A stretch of DNA of 37,456 nucleotides. Source: Lutibacter sp. (GTDB lineage Bacteria > Bacteroidota > Bacteroidia > Flavobacteriales > Flavobacteriaceae). Made by a program: the position numbers and the translations under genes. Where the stretch lies: contig NZ_JABDRI010000011.1 in assembly GCF_013041805.1 (NCBI RefSeq), positions 1 to 37,456 on the forward strand, written 5' to 3'. Shown one piece after another: positions 16,721 to 24,041 of the stretch (the first letter of the stretch is position 1; the number at the start of each line of letters is the position of its first letter). The notes under the pieces are model-generated. The model saw only the letters and a program-made list of their open reading frames with translations, did no database searches and was not told the DNA's origin.

Positions 16721-17443
16721 ATGAAAAATATAAAAACATTTGTTGTACTAATATTTAGTATACTACTATTTACAGCTTGTAAGAACGATAAAAATTATTC
16801 TAAGATCGAAACTAAAACGAATACAAATCAAGCTTCTAAGGTAGCTCATAAAATACAAATTATAGAATCTTTAGATGGAGGTAATTACACCTATATTTAT
16901 GTAAATGAGGACGAGAAAAAATATTGGATGGCAATATCAAAAGCACCTGTAAGTGTTGGAGAAATTTATTATTACGATAATGGAATGGTAATGAAAAATT
17001 TTGAGAGCAAAGAATTAGAGCGAACTTTTAATTCTATAACGTTTGCCGACAAAATTAGGACTTCGGAAAAAGCGACCAAGGTAGAAAGAAAAGATCCACA
17101 TGTTGGTACGGATAAAGTTACACAAGAATTGGAAAAAATTGAACAACCTGAAGGTGGAACTGTATTAGAATTGATTTTTTCAGATAAAAAATCTTTTGAG
17201 AAAAAAAATATTTTGGTACGTGGTAAAGTTGTGAAAGTTAATAATGGAATTTTGGATAAGAATTGGATTCATATTGCTGATGGTTCTCAATTTGATGGTA
17301 AAAAAAGTTTAACAGTTACTACTAATGAGTTTGTAAAAGTTGGTGATACGGTTACTTTTAGAGGATCAATAACGTTGGACAAAGATTTTGGATATGGTTA
17401 TGTGTATGATATTTTACTTGAAAATGGAGAGTTGATTAAGTAA
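16721..17443 (+). CDS. Lipoprotein with C-terminal OB-fold-like domain
   Basis: A 240-residue lipoprotein with a lipobox ending in Cys20 (SILLFTAC). Residues about 40-120 form a first beta-rich domain (GGNYTYIYVNEDEKKYWMA). Residues about 150-240 have the look of an OB-fold: VLVRGKVVKVNNGILDKNW, HIADGSQFDGKK, then VKVGDTVTFRGSI. Such OB-like domains are seen in small periplasmic proteins of Gram-negative bacteria, but the ligand is unknown. It is monocistronic, with its own promoter element and a strong terminator 22 bp after the stop. Confidence 0.78.
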   Translation: MKNIKTFVVLIFSILLFTACKNDKNYSKIETKTNTNQASKVAHKIQIIESLDGGNYTYIYVNEDEKKYWMAISKAPVSVGEIYYYDNGMVMKNFESKELERTFNSITFADKIRTSEKATKVERKDPHVGTDKVTQELEKIEQPEGGTVLELIFSDKKSFEKKNILVRGKVVKVNNGILDKNWIHIADGSQFDGKKSLTVTTNEFVKVGDTVTFRGSITLDKDFGYGYVYDILLENGELIK

Positions 17444-17464
17444 ATTTATTTTAATAGTATTTAT

Positions 17465-17493
17465 AAAAAAAGCGCTTTTAAAGCGCTTTTTTT
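17465..17493. terminator. Bidirectional intrinsic terminator
   Basis: AAAAAAAGCGC and GCGCTTTTTTT form a perfect 11-bp stem around a 7-nt self-complementary loop, with the T-run at the end. It lies 22 nt after the lipoprotein stop at 17443. The palindrome could also serve lipA, whose stop is 144 bp away on the other strand. Confidence 0.9.
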
Positions 17494-17636
17494 GTCAATT
17501 AACTCAAAATTTACATAATGAAAACAAAGTTTTGCAAGTAACTTGTTTCATTCAAATAGCTTCAATACCTATGCCAAAAATAATGAGTGATTGTTAATTT
17601 ATAGTTAATACTTTGATTATAAAATGAATACGGATA

Positions 17637-18503
17637 TTAAACTAAATGTCGTTGTGCTTTATATGATGAGCGAACCAAAGCTCCACTTTCAACATATTTA
17701 AAACCCATTTCTAAAGCAGCAATCTTATATTTATCAAATTGTTCAGGAGTTATAAACTCTTTAACAGGTAAATGCTTTTTTGAAGGCTGTAAATACTGCC
17801 CAATCGTAACAATATCAACTTTTGAGTTGGCTAAATCTTGTAAAGTTTCCAGAACTTCTTCTTCAGTTTCACCTAAGCCAAGCATGATTCCAGACTTTGT
17901 TCTACGTTGTCCTTGATCTTTCATATATTTTAAAACCTCCAAACTTCGATCATAGCGTGCCTGAATTCTAACTTCACGTGTTAAACGTCTAACGGTTTCT
18001 AAATTATGAGAAATTACTTCTGGAGCAACAGCTAATATTCTATCAATATTAGTTTTATTTCCTTGAAAATCAGGAATTAATGTTTCTAAAGTTGTATTAG
18101 GATTCGCTCTTCTTATTGCATTAATTGTTTCCGCCCAAATAATAGAGCCACCATCTTTAATATCATCTCTATCTACTGAAGTGATTACAGCGTGCTTAAT
18201 TTTCATTAACTGAATTGAGCGTGCTACTTTTTCAGGTTCTTCCCAATCTACTGTTTCAGGCCTACCTGTTTTTACACCACAAAATCCACAAGAACGTGTG
18301 CAAATATTACCTAAAATCATAAAAGTTGCAGTTCCTTCAGTCCAACATTCCCCCATGTTAGGGCAACTTCCACTTGTACAGATTGTGTTTAATTTATATT
18401 TATCTACAATACCTCTTAATTCAGTATATTTTTTACCAACAGGAAGCTTTACGCGCAACCATTTTGGTTTTTGTGTTTTAGTTGTAATTGTTTCTTCGCT
18501 CAT
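17637..18503 (-). CDS. lipA: Lipoyl synthase LipA (radical SAM)
   Basis: This enzyme inserts two sulfurs into octanoyl groups on lipoyl domains, completing lipoic acid for the 2-oxoacid dehydrogenases. In the 288-residue protein the auxiliary cluster ligands are Cys42, Cys47 and Cys53 (CTSGSCPNMGEC). The radical SAM cluster ligands are Cys68, Cys72 and Cys75 (CTRSCGFC). The C-terminal RSSYKAQ carries the conserved serine that ligates the auxiliary cluster. It has an exact TATTTTTG promoter element and converges with the lipoprotein gene. The sulfur source is presumably a cysteine desulfurase system; one family member is encoded at 24594. Confidence 0.97.
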   Translation of the reverse strand: MSEETITTKTQKPKWLRVKLPVGKKYTELRGIVDKYKLNTICTSGSCPNMGECWTEGTATFMILGNICTRSCGFCGVKTGRPETVDWEEPEKVARSIQLMKIKHAVITSVDRDDIKDGGSIIWAETINAIRRANPNTTLETLIPDFQGNKTNIDRILAVAPEVISHNLETVRRLTREVRIQARYDRSLEVLKYMKDQGQRRTKSGIMLGLGETEEEVLETLQDLANSKVDIVTIGQYLQPSKKHLPVKEFITPEQFDKYKIAALEMGFKYVESGALVRSSYKAQRHLV

Positions 18504-18520
18504 TTCAATAAAATTGATTG

Positions 18521-18528
18521 CAAAAATA
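18521..18528 (-). promoter_or_regulatory. -7 element of lipA
   Basis: Reads TATTTTTG on the minus strand (exact TAnnTTTG), 17 nt before the lipA ATG and 9 bp after the end of the Nramp-like gene. lipA can therefore be transcribed independently of the upstream operon. Confidence 0.47.
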
Positions 18529-18536
18529 CAAAGAAT

Positions 18537-19766
18537 TTATAAACTAAAAAGGTACCAAATACTAAAACCAATAAGAAATATGATTCCAAACCAACTCAGA
18601 ATTTTAAGTTGAAGAGATGGTCTCCATTTTTTAGGAGTGTGTTTTCCAGAAATTAATAAGTAATTAATGATTGCAAAAAAAGGTGCAGTTAAAAAGGATA
18701 AAATAGTTGCAATTTTAATGAGTACGCCCATTTCAGACATAAAAAAAAGTAATATTGCAATGGTTCCAATAGCAAGAAATCCAATCCAAAACCAGTACAT
18801 ATTTTTATGTGATTTGTTGGTAAGTAAATTATACGTTCTCGTCATCGCTCTTGGAGAAGCATCTAGTGTTGTAATAGTAGTACTAAACATTGTTGTGAAA
18901 GCTGCAGCTGCAATAAAAATATAAACCTCAGAGCCTAAATTTTTTGTGTAAAGCGTAATTAATTGTTGTGAAAACTTTACAGCACTTTCACTAAGAATTT
19001 CACCAGAATTAAACATAACAATGGCACCAAGCGAGACAAAGCAAATTCCTAAAAATAGGGTTGCAATAAACCCAATATTAAAATCAAAAATTGCTTGTTT
19101 TGTATTGAATTTAAACGAAGTGTCTTTTTGTTTTTCAATCGCCCAAAGTGATTGCCAAATCGATACATCAAGAGGGGCAGGCATCCATCCTAAGAATGCA
19201 ATTAAAAAACCAACTTCAATACTCCCTTCGGGAAGAATTTGAGTAAAATTATAAACGGATTCTTTTTGAAATGTTGCAACTATAAGCGCAATGATAGTAC
19301 TTAGAGTTAATGTTATAATAATAATTTTCATTAAATTATCTAGTAATTTATATTTACCAATAACTAACAACGTAGCACATATTAATGTTATGAATATACT
19401 CCAAATAATAGGGTTTGTTGTTATTCCAAATAAATTGGCAGCTAAGCCAGCAGTAACTATAGTAACTGCAGCTTGAATAGTAAACATAGTTGCTAAATTT
19501 AATACGAAATAGGTGAGAAGTACTCCTTTTCCTAATCTCCTATACCCATCTAGTAAACTTTCTCCAGTAGCAGTTGCATAACGAGGTCCGAACTGAAAAA
19601 ATGGGTATTTCACAATATGAATCAACACCAAAGCCCATACTAAGCCAAAGCCAAAATTAGCACCCGCTCTTGTAGATTGAACCAAATGTGAAACACCTAT
19701 TGCGGCACCAGCAAAAAGTAAACCAGGCCCTAGCTTTTTGATCCAGCTTAATTTTCTTAAAATCAA
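18537..19766 (-). CDS. Nramp-like metal transporter with atypical metal-site motifs
   Basis: A 409-residue inner-membrane protein with about 11 membrane segments. KLGPGLLFAGAAIGVSH at the start, the following STRAGANFGFGLVW, and the TTLDASPRAM region place it in the Nramp superfamily. The two metal-binding helices are altered. The DPGN of canonical TM1 is replaced by AIGVSH at about 22-27, and the MPHN of TM6 by MPAP at 195-198 (FLGWMPAPLDVSIWQSLW). Manganese or iron transport can therefore not be assumed, and the substrate is unknown. It starts 2 bp after the ECF sigma factor gene and ends an operon that begins at 21624. Confidence 0.85.
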   Translation of the reverse strand: MILRKLSWIKKLGPGLLFAGAAIGVSHLVQSTRAGANFGFGLVWALVLIHIVKYPFFQFGPRYATATGESLLDGYRRLGKGVLLTYFVLNLATMFTIQAAVTIVTAGLAANLFGITTNPIIWSIFITLICATLLVIGKYKLLDNLMKIIIITLTLSTIIALIVATFQKESVYNFTQILPEGSIEVGFLIAFLGWMPAPLDVSIWQSLWAIEKQKDTSFKFNTKQAIFDFNIGFIATLFLGICFVSLGAIVMFNSGEILSESAVKFSQQLITLYTKNLGSEVYIFIAAAAFTTMFSTTITTLDASPRAMTRTYNLLTNKSHKNMYWFWIGFLAIGTIAILLFFMSEMGVLIKIATILSFLTAPFFAIINYLLISGKHTPKKWRPSLQLKILSWFGIIFLIGFSIWYLFSL

Positions 19767-19768
19767 TT

Positions 19769-20329
19769 TTATGAAGTTTTTTTAATTATTTCTGCTAATA
19801 ATTTTTTAGCCCTTAACAATTTTACTTTAACATTATTCATAGGCTCATCTAGAGTATCTGCAATTTCCTTATAACTCATTTCTCTAAAATATCGAAGGTT
19901 TATAATTTCTTGATAGTTAGGTTTCAACTTTTTAATATAATTTCTTAATTGAACTAAATTTTGTTCAATAATAAGTTGATCTTCAGCAGAAGGAGTTTCA
20001 TCAGAAATTTTATAAGCTTCAGATTCTTTTTTGTTTAACGAGATTGTTTCGGTACGTTGTTTTCTCAGGTGATCTAAAAAAATATTTTTTGAAATAGAAA
20101 TTAGCCAAGTTTTAAAATTGTAGCGTTCATTGTATAAATGAATTTTATCAAATGCTTTTGAAAATGTTTTTATAGTAATATCTTCAGCTTCATCTTCATT
20201 TTCAGTTTTTAAAAATTGAAATTTATAAACATCACTCCAATAGGTGTTTAATAACGTATTAAAAGCTTTTTGATCCTTTTTTCTAGCTTTCTCAATTAAA
20301 TCTGTAATTTCAATATTCTTTTTTACCAA
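19769..20329 (-). CDS. ECF-type RNA polymerase sigma factor
   Basis: A 186-residue sigma-70 family protein with only regions 2 and 4, hence an ECF sigma. Region 2 covers about 20-90 (DEAEDITIKTFSKAFDKI, FKTWLISISKNIFLDHLRK). Region 4 is at about 125-180, with the helix-turn-helix MSYKEIADTLDEPMNNVKVK. The only plausible start is TTG at 20329: no in-frame ATG was found nearby upstream, and the next methionine lies deep in the protein. The start overlaps the glycosyltransferase end by 7 bp. No anti-sigma gene follows; the next gene, 2 bp on, is the Nramp-like transporter. Its target promoters are unknown. Confidence 0.92.
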   Translation of the reverse strand: MVKKNIEITDLIEKARKKDQKAFNTLLNTYWSDVYKFQFLKTENEDEAEDITIKTFSKAFDKIHLYNERYNFKTWLISISKNIFLDHLRKQRTETISLNKKESEAYKISDETPSAEDQLIIEQNLVQLRNYIKKLKPNYQEIINLRYFREMSYKEIADTLDEPMNNVKVKLLRAKKLLAEIIKKTS

Positions 20330-21432
20330 TGTGTCGGTTTTGATATAAGATTTTTTATAAAGATAGACATTTGTATGACAATTAAAAATATCTCTAAAAA
20401 TGGAGCTAGAAGTACTAAATCTTTTTCATTTAGTTTTTTTGCAGAAGTCCAAATAATACTATATTGGATTAATATACGAACAAGAACTAAAATTAAAACG
20501 AACTGCCATTGGTATAAAGTAGTAAATAAAATAAGGCTAATAGTCCAAAAGAGTAGTTGAGTGCTGTAAAAAAGTCCTAATAAAAGTTTATGAAAATTTT
20601 TATAATGTGAAGCAGTTGAAACATGTCTTCTTTTTTGTTGAATCCACTCTTTAAAAGTGAGCTTAGGAGCAGATACAGTAAAGCTATTAGGGCTTATACA
20701 ATTAGTAGTATTAGTTTTTGTAGCAATTTGGTTGATAAATAAATCATCATCTCCAGATTTAATTTTCATATGATTTATAAAACCATTAACACTAAAAAAT
20801 TTAGTTTTAGTATAGGCTAAATTTCTGCCAACACCCATATATGGAATTCCAATTTTTGAATATGAAAAATATTGAATAGCTGTTACTAGTGTTTCAAATC
20901 TAATAAGTTTATTTAATAAAGAATTTTCAACCTTTTCATAAGCGCCATAGCCTAAAATTAGTTGTTTTTTTTCATTAAAGAATGAAGTCATTTCTTTAAT
21001 CCAATTTTTAGAGCCAGGTTTACAATCTGCATCTGTAAAAAGCAAATGTTCATAGCTTGCAGCCTTAATTCCTAGTGTAAGGGCATATTTTTTACTTCCC
21101 CAAAATTGTTCATTGGCTATAACATCAACAATTTTTATTTGTGAAGGATTTTCTTCTTTAAATTTTCTAAAAATTTCTAATGTAGCATCAGTCGAACAGT
21201 CGTTAATTAAAACTAATTCAAAATTTTTATAATCTTGATCTAAGTATAATGGAAGATGTTTACTTAAATTTTGAGCTTCATTTTTAGCACAAATCAGTAC
21301 AGAAACAGGTTGATCAAAATTACTTGTTAATGGTTTGTATTTATTAAAAGAAAAGAAACCAAAAATAAAAATATAATATATAAATTGAATACAAAAAACT
21401 ACGATAAAAGTAATAAATAAGTATTCAGTCAT
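20323..21432 (-). CDS. Membrane-bound family 2 glycosyltransferase
   Basis: A 369-residue enzyme with one N-terminal membrane helix (about 4-28), a GT-A catalytic domain and two or three C-terminal helices (about 285-360). Catalytic motifs are VSVLICAKNEAQNL at 43-56, VLINDCSTD at 74-82, the metal-binding TDAD at 133-136, SGDDD at 226-230 as the acid/base region, and QQKRRH at 265-270, the position of QxxRW in processive enzymes. The tryptophan is absent, which argues for transfer of one or few sugars. Donor and acceptor are unknown; an envelope lipid or glycan is likely. It lies 3 bp after the small Cys-rich gene and overlaps the sigma factor gene. Confidence 0.88.
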   Translation of the reverse strand: MTEYLFITFIVVFCIQFIYYIFIFGFFSFNKYKPLTSNFDQPVSVLICAKNEAQNLSKHLPLYLDQDYKNFELVLINDCSTDATLEIFRKFKEENPSQIKIVDVIANEQFWGSKKYALTLGIKAASYEHLLFTDADCKPGSKNWIKEMTSFFNEKKQLILGYGAYEKVENSLLNKLIRFETLVTAIQYFSYSKIGIPYMGVGRNLAYTKTKFFSVNGFINHMKIKSGDDDLFINQIATKTNTTNCISPNSFTVSAPKLTFKEWIQQKRRHVSTASHYKNFHKLLLGLFYSTQLLFWTISLILFTTLYQWQFVLILVLVRILIQYSIIWTSAKKLNEKDLVLLAPFLEIFLIVIQMSIFIKNLISKPTHW

Positions 21433-21435
21433 TTA

Positions 21436-21624
21436 TTATTTTCTTGTGCATTGATGATCAGGAATTTTCCCGCAATATCCACAAGATTCACCTTCTTTAT
21501 TTAAATGAGGGTTTTGGCTTGCGCAAGTACCTGCAAATTTACCATCTTTTTTAAGCCAAAGTTTTATTGCTAAGCCAGCGATACCCAAACTTAATAATCC
21601 TATAGTAATAAAAATAAGTTTCAT
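21436..21624 (-). CDS. Small membrane-anchored Cys-rich protein
   Basis: A 62-residue protein with one N-terminal membrane helix (about 2-22, LIFITIGLLSLGIAGLAIKLW). A short tail follows with four cysteines: GTCASQNPH, then ESCGYCG and HQC. The cysteines and two histidines could bind a metal or form disulfides. Similar short proteins occur in Flavobacteriaceae, annotated only as membrane or secreted proteins. It is the first gene of the operon with the glycosyltransferase, sigma factor and Nramp-like transporter, 18 nt after an exact TATATTTG element. The function is unknown. Confidence 0.75.
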   Translation of the reverse strand: MKLIFITIGLLSLGIAGLAIKLWLKKDGKFAGTCASQNPHLNKEGESCGYCGKIPDHQCTRK

Positions 21625-21642
21625 TTATAAAAATTTATAATG

Positions 21643-21650
21643 CAAATATA
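21643..21650 (-). promoter_or_regulatory. -7 element of the Cys-rich/GT2/sigma/Nramp operon
   Basis: Reads TATATTTG on the minus strand (exact TAnnTTTG), 18 nt before the ATG at 21624. No TTG at -33 spacing. Confidence 0.5.
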
Positions 21651-21901
21651 CTTATTTTTTGAATGTTGAAAATGTTAAAAAAGTTACTTTATTGCTGATT
21701 GTAGATAATGTAATACAAGCTATTAAATATTGAAGTATTTATATTTAATGACTTGAATGTTAATAACTTTCTTTGAATTAAGGCTAAAAATTTACTATTT
21801 TTATATCCAATTAATATTTGGTTTTTATAGATTTTTAGTATTTTACCAAGCTAAAATTCTAAAACTTATAGATTGATTGAATTAATTTCTACCAACTAGC
21901 T

Positions 21902-21935
21902 AAAACACTCGTTTATTAAATTAAACGAGTGTTTT
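21902..21935. terminator. Perfect 14-bp terminator hairpin
   Basis: AAAACACTCGTTTA and TAAACGAGTGTTTT pair perfectly around a 6-nt loop. It lies 53 nt after the stop of the DUF2752 gene, which it probably terminates. The symmetric arms end in T4 on both strands, so it may work in both directions. Confidence 0.82.
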
Positions 21936-21987
21936 CTATTTAATACAATTTTATAGTTTATTAAATAGAACTTCCTAGTCAAAAATA

Positions 21988-22383
21988 CTAATTAGGAGCT
22001 AACATATTGAAAGGGTAGTAAGGAATATTCCTTAAAATCCAATAAATAATAACTACAATTAAAATTATAATAGGAGTTTTAGGATGATATAAATAATTGT
22101 AGAAATTCTTTTTTACATATAAATTTAATGAAGTTACAATAACGTGGTATACAATTAAAATTATACCGGCAAAGTATAATATATTTTGTTGTAAAACGCC
22201 TAATAAGTTAAATTGTAAAAGTTGATGAGTTGCTCTTTGACTGCCACAACCTGGACAATAAATACCGGTAGTAACATATAAAGGACACTTAGGGAAAAAG
22301 TTTACATCACTTGGATTCACATAATAATAAAGAAATACTATTCCTGCTGCCAAAAATAGTATTCCTATATGTTTTATTTTCAT
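21988..22383 (-). CDS. DUF2752 membrane protein
   Basis: A 131-residue inner-membrane protein with about three hydrophobic segments (6-22, 65-90, 105-122). The DUF2752 signature lies between the first two: CPLYVTTGIYCPGCGSQRA at 33-51, with Cys33, Cys43 and Cys46. The function of the family is not established; the cysteines suggest a metal or redox site. It follows the CD225/dispanin gene by 12 bp, a pairing common in Bacteroidota, and ends before a strong terminator. Confidence 0.88.
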   Translation of the reverse strand: MKIKHIGILFLAAGIVFLYYYVNPSDVNFFPKCPLYVTTGIYCPGCGSQRATHQLLQFNLLGVLQQNILYFAGIILIVYHVIVTSLNLYVKKNFYNYLYHPKTPIIILIVVIIYWILRNIPYYPFNMLAPN

Positions 22384-22395
22384 AGAATGTTTTGA

Positions 22396-22668
22396 TTAAA
22401 AATCTCCCATTCCCATAATAGCTGCTCCTCCAATTAAAAACACAAAAATTGCGTATAAAATAACTATTGTAATACCTGAAAATAATCCCCATTTCATCCA
22501 TTTTTTTGCATCGGAAGAAGCTTTTTGAGCTCCTTCGAAATCTCCTGATGCGAATTTTGAATTTACTTGTGACGCAAATACAATTCCAGCAATTCCAAAA
22601 GGAAGACAACAAAATATGGTTACTAAAATTGATTCAACAAGATAATTTTTTGGTTGCGTTTGATCCAT
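22396..22668 (-). CDS. CD225/dispanin-family membrane protein
   Basis: A 90-residue protein with two membrane segments (about 10-33 and 60-85). The loop between them has the CD225 (interferon-induced transmembrane, IFITM-like) pattern: FCCLPFGIAGIVFASQV, GDFEGAQKASSDAKKW. The adjacent Cys20-Cys21 occupy the place of the palmitoylated cysteines of animal IFITM proteins. Bacterial members are widespread and of unknown function. A frame overlapping this gene on the same strand (22307-22612) is a shadow. It starts 56 bp after the end of the phosphatase-like gene and precedes DUF2752. No exact promoter element was found. Confidence 0.88.
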   Translation of the reverse strand: MDQTQPKNYLVESILVTIFCCLPFGIAGIVFASQVNSKFASGDFEGAQKASSDAKKWMKWGLFSGITIVILYAIFVFLIGGAAIMGMGDF

Positions 22669-22724
22669 CTTTTTCTAATTTAAAGTTTTGATTAAAATTG
22701 ATAAGACGAATTTACAAAAAAATA

Positions 22725-23357
22725 TTAGATAGATTTTTTAATTAAATTAAAAATATAATGAATTTCACCAGCTATTTGTTTGTTCGTTTCTAAATATTTT
22801 TCAGTTTTATATAATGTATTGTCAAAATCTTTAGGATCGTTAAAAGGTAGGTGAAAGCGTTGAATTGCATCTGGAATGAATGGGCAATTTTCATCGGCAT
22901 TTGAACAAGTAGTAATTGCTATAAATGGTTTTTTATTGTGTGTGTCCGAGTAAAGCTTAGAAAAGCCAATAATGGTATTTATACTATTTTTATAGCTTAT
23001 TAAATATTCTGGGTTTTGATGTGAAAACTCTAAAAGTTGAAATTTAAATCCAACTTCTTGAAGTGTTTTAACAGTATTTCTATGAAATGAAGTCACAGCT
23101 GTTCCTCCTGAAAAACTATGAATATGTTGAATTTTAAAATAATGTGTAGCATAAAAGCTCCAAACTTGCGCTAATTGACTTCTTCTGCTATTATGTGTAC
23201 AAATATAATTTAGGTTTATGGGAGTATTATTTTTAAGTTCATCAACAATTTTTAAAGCTATTTTATCAAGTAAATTCATTCTTGTAGAATCAATTTTTAA
23301 ATTGACTAGTGCTTGTTCAAAAAAATGTTTAGTATTTGTTGCCACAGTTTGTATCAT
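22725..23357 (-). CDS. LMW protein-tyrosine-phosphatase / ArsC-like protein
   Basis: A 210-residue protein with the low-molecular-weight phosphatase fold. The P-loop is CTHNSRRSQ at 53-61 (Cys53-X5-Arg59). The second half carries TTCSNADENCPF, with Cys151 and Cys158 spaced as the two redox cysteines of thioredoxin-coupled arsenate reductase (where the motif is C-NADE-C). NDP at 173-175 gives the general-acid aspartate. The P-loop of known ArsC reads CTGNSCRSQ, so His and Arg substitutions make the substrate uncertain: arsenate or phosphotyrosine. No arsR or arsenite exporter is adjacent. The N-terminal 45 residues are an extension relative to ArsC. Confidence 0.83.
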   Translation of the reverse strand: MIQTVATNTKHFFEQALVNLKIDSTRMNLLDKIALKIVDELKNNTPINLNYICTHNSRRSQLAQVWSFYATHYFKIQHIHSFSGGTAVTSFHRNTVKTLQEVGFKFQLLEFSHQNPEYLISYKNSINTIIGFSKLYSDTHNKKPFIAITTCSNADENCPFIPDAIQRFHLPFNDPKDFDNTLYKTEKYLETNKQIAGEIHYIFNLIKKSI

Positions 23358-23371
23358 TATTCTATTTTCGA

Positions 23372-23379
23372 CAAAAATA
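23372..23379 (-). promoter_or_regulatory. -7 element of the ArsC-like gene
   Basis: Reads TATTTTTG on the minus strand (exact TAnnTTTG), 14 nt before the ATG at 23357. It is back-to-back with the element for the Smr gene. Confidence 0.45.
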
Positions 23380-23385
23380 ATATTA

Positions 23386-23393
23386 TAACTTTG
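23386..23393 (+). promoter_or_regulatory. Possible -7 element of the Smr gene
   Basis: TAACTTTG (exact TAnnTTTG), 78 nt before the ATG at 23472, giving a rather long leader for this genome. Confidence 0.38.
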
Positions 23394-23471
23394 CTTTGTT
23401 ATTTTTTTAAAATTAAATAAAAGTTAAGAAAAAGTTTTTAATAACCCATAACGTAAATAAATTGTAAAAAA

Positions 23472-24041
23472 ATGGATTTTAAAGTAGGAGATGTTGTTGC
23501 TGTACTAGATGATGTTATAAAGGGTAAAGTTATTAGTGTTGCTGTAGATAAAATTGTAATTGAAACCGAAGATGGTTTTCCTTTCGACTTTTTACCTAAA
23601 GAGCTTGTTGTAATAAAAGAGAGTCAAAAAGAGCTTTCAAAGTTTAGTGATATTTCAAATGAAGGCTTATTAGAAAAAATAAATCATACAACATCAAAAA
23701 AGAATACACCGAAATTTAAAACTGCTAATAGGCAAGATAAGTTACCTCCAATGGAAGTAGATTTACATATTGGCCAATTAACAAGGTCTTCAAAAGGTAT
23801 GGATAATTATGATATGTTAAATATTCAGATTAATGAAGCAAAGCATAAATTAGAATTTGCAATTAAAAATAGAATTCCTAAAATTGTTTTTATTCACGGT
23901 GTCGGCGCAGGTGTTCTAAAAACGGAATTATCATATTTATTTAAAAACTATAATGTAAAATGGTACGAAGCTTCTTTTCAAAAATATGGTTTAGGAGCAA
24001 CTGAAGTTTATATTTATCAGAATTCTAAAGGTTCAAAATAA
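23472..24041 (+). CDS. Smr-domain protein with N-terminal KOW-like domain
   Basis: A 189-residue cytoplasmic protein. Residues 1-50 form a small KOW-like beta domain (FKVGDVVAVLDDVIKGKVI, ending FLPKELVVI). A polar linker follows. The Smr domain is at about 93-185, with the conserved VDLH at 96-99, the HGVGAGVLK loop at 142-150 and the closing YGLGATEVYIY. Smr domains cut or bind nucleic acid and in other bacteria form the C-terminus of MutS2. The MutS2 encoded at 13731 lacks it and ends in a KOW-like domain, so this may be the separated module. Its end overlaps the opposing lipoprotein gene by 17 bp. Confidence 0.9.
   Translation: MDFKVGDVVAVLDDVIKGKVISVAVDKIVIETEDGFPFDFLPKELVVIKESQKELSKFSDISNEGLLEKINHTTSKKNTPKFKTANRQDKLPPMEVDLHIGQLTRSSKGMDNYDMLNIQINEAKHKLEFAIKNRIPKIVFIHGVGAGVLKTELSYLFKNYNVKWYEASFQKYGLGATEVYIYQNSKGSK

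Larger units (their letters stand above)
21625..21987. other. 363-bp intergenic region
   Basis: It contains the promoter element at 21643-21650 and a perfect terminator hairpin at 21902-21935. Between them lies about 250 bp of AT-rich sequence in which I see only a 39-codon chance-like reading frame (21757-21876, +). No tRNA or conserved RNA was recognised. Confidence 0.6.

Noticed and set aside
17517-17552. Imperfect inverted repeat AATGAAAACAA/TTGTTTCATT downstream of the 17465 terminator
   Set aside because: Contains a bulge and a long loop; no T-run, and a strong terminator is already present.
21757-21876. A 39-codon plus-strand ORF in the 363-bp gap, upstream of the 21902 hairpin
   Set aside because: Composition follows AT-rich noise (mostly F, Y, I, L), there is no well-spaced promoter, and no motif is recognisable.
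22307-22612. A 101-codon reading frame overlapping the CD225 and DUF2752 genes
   Set aside because: It is a shadow in another frame; the overlapping genes have clear domain signatures.
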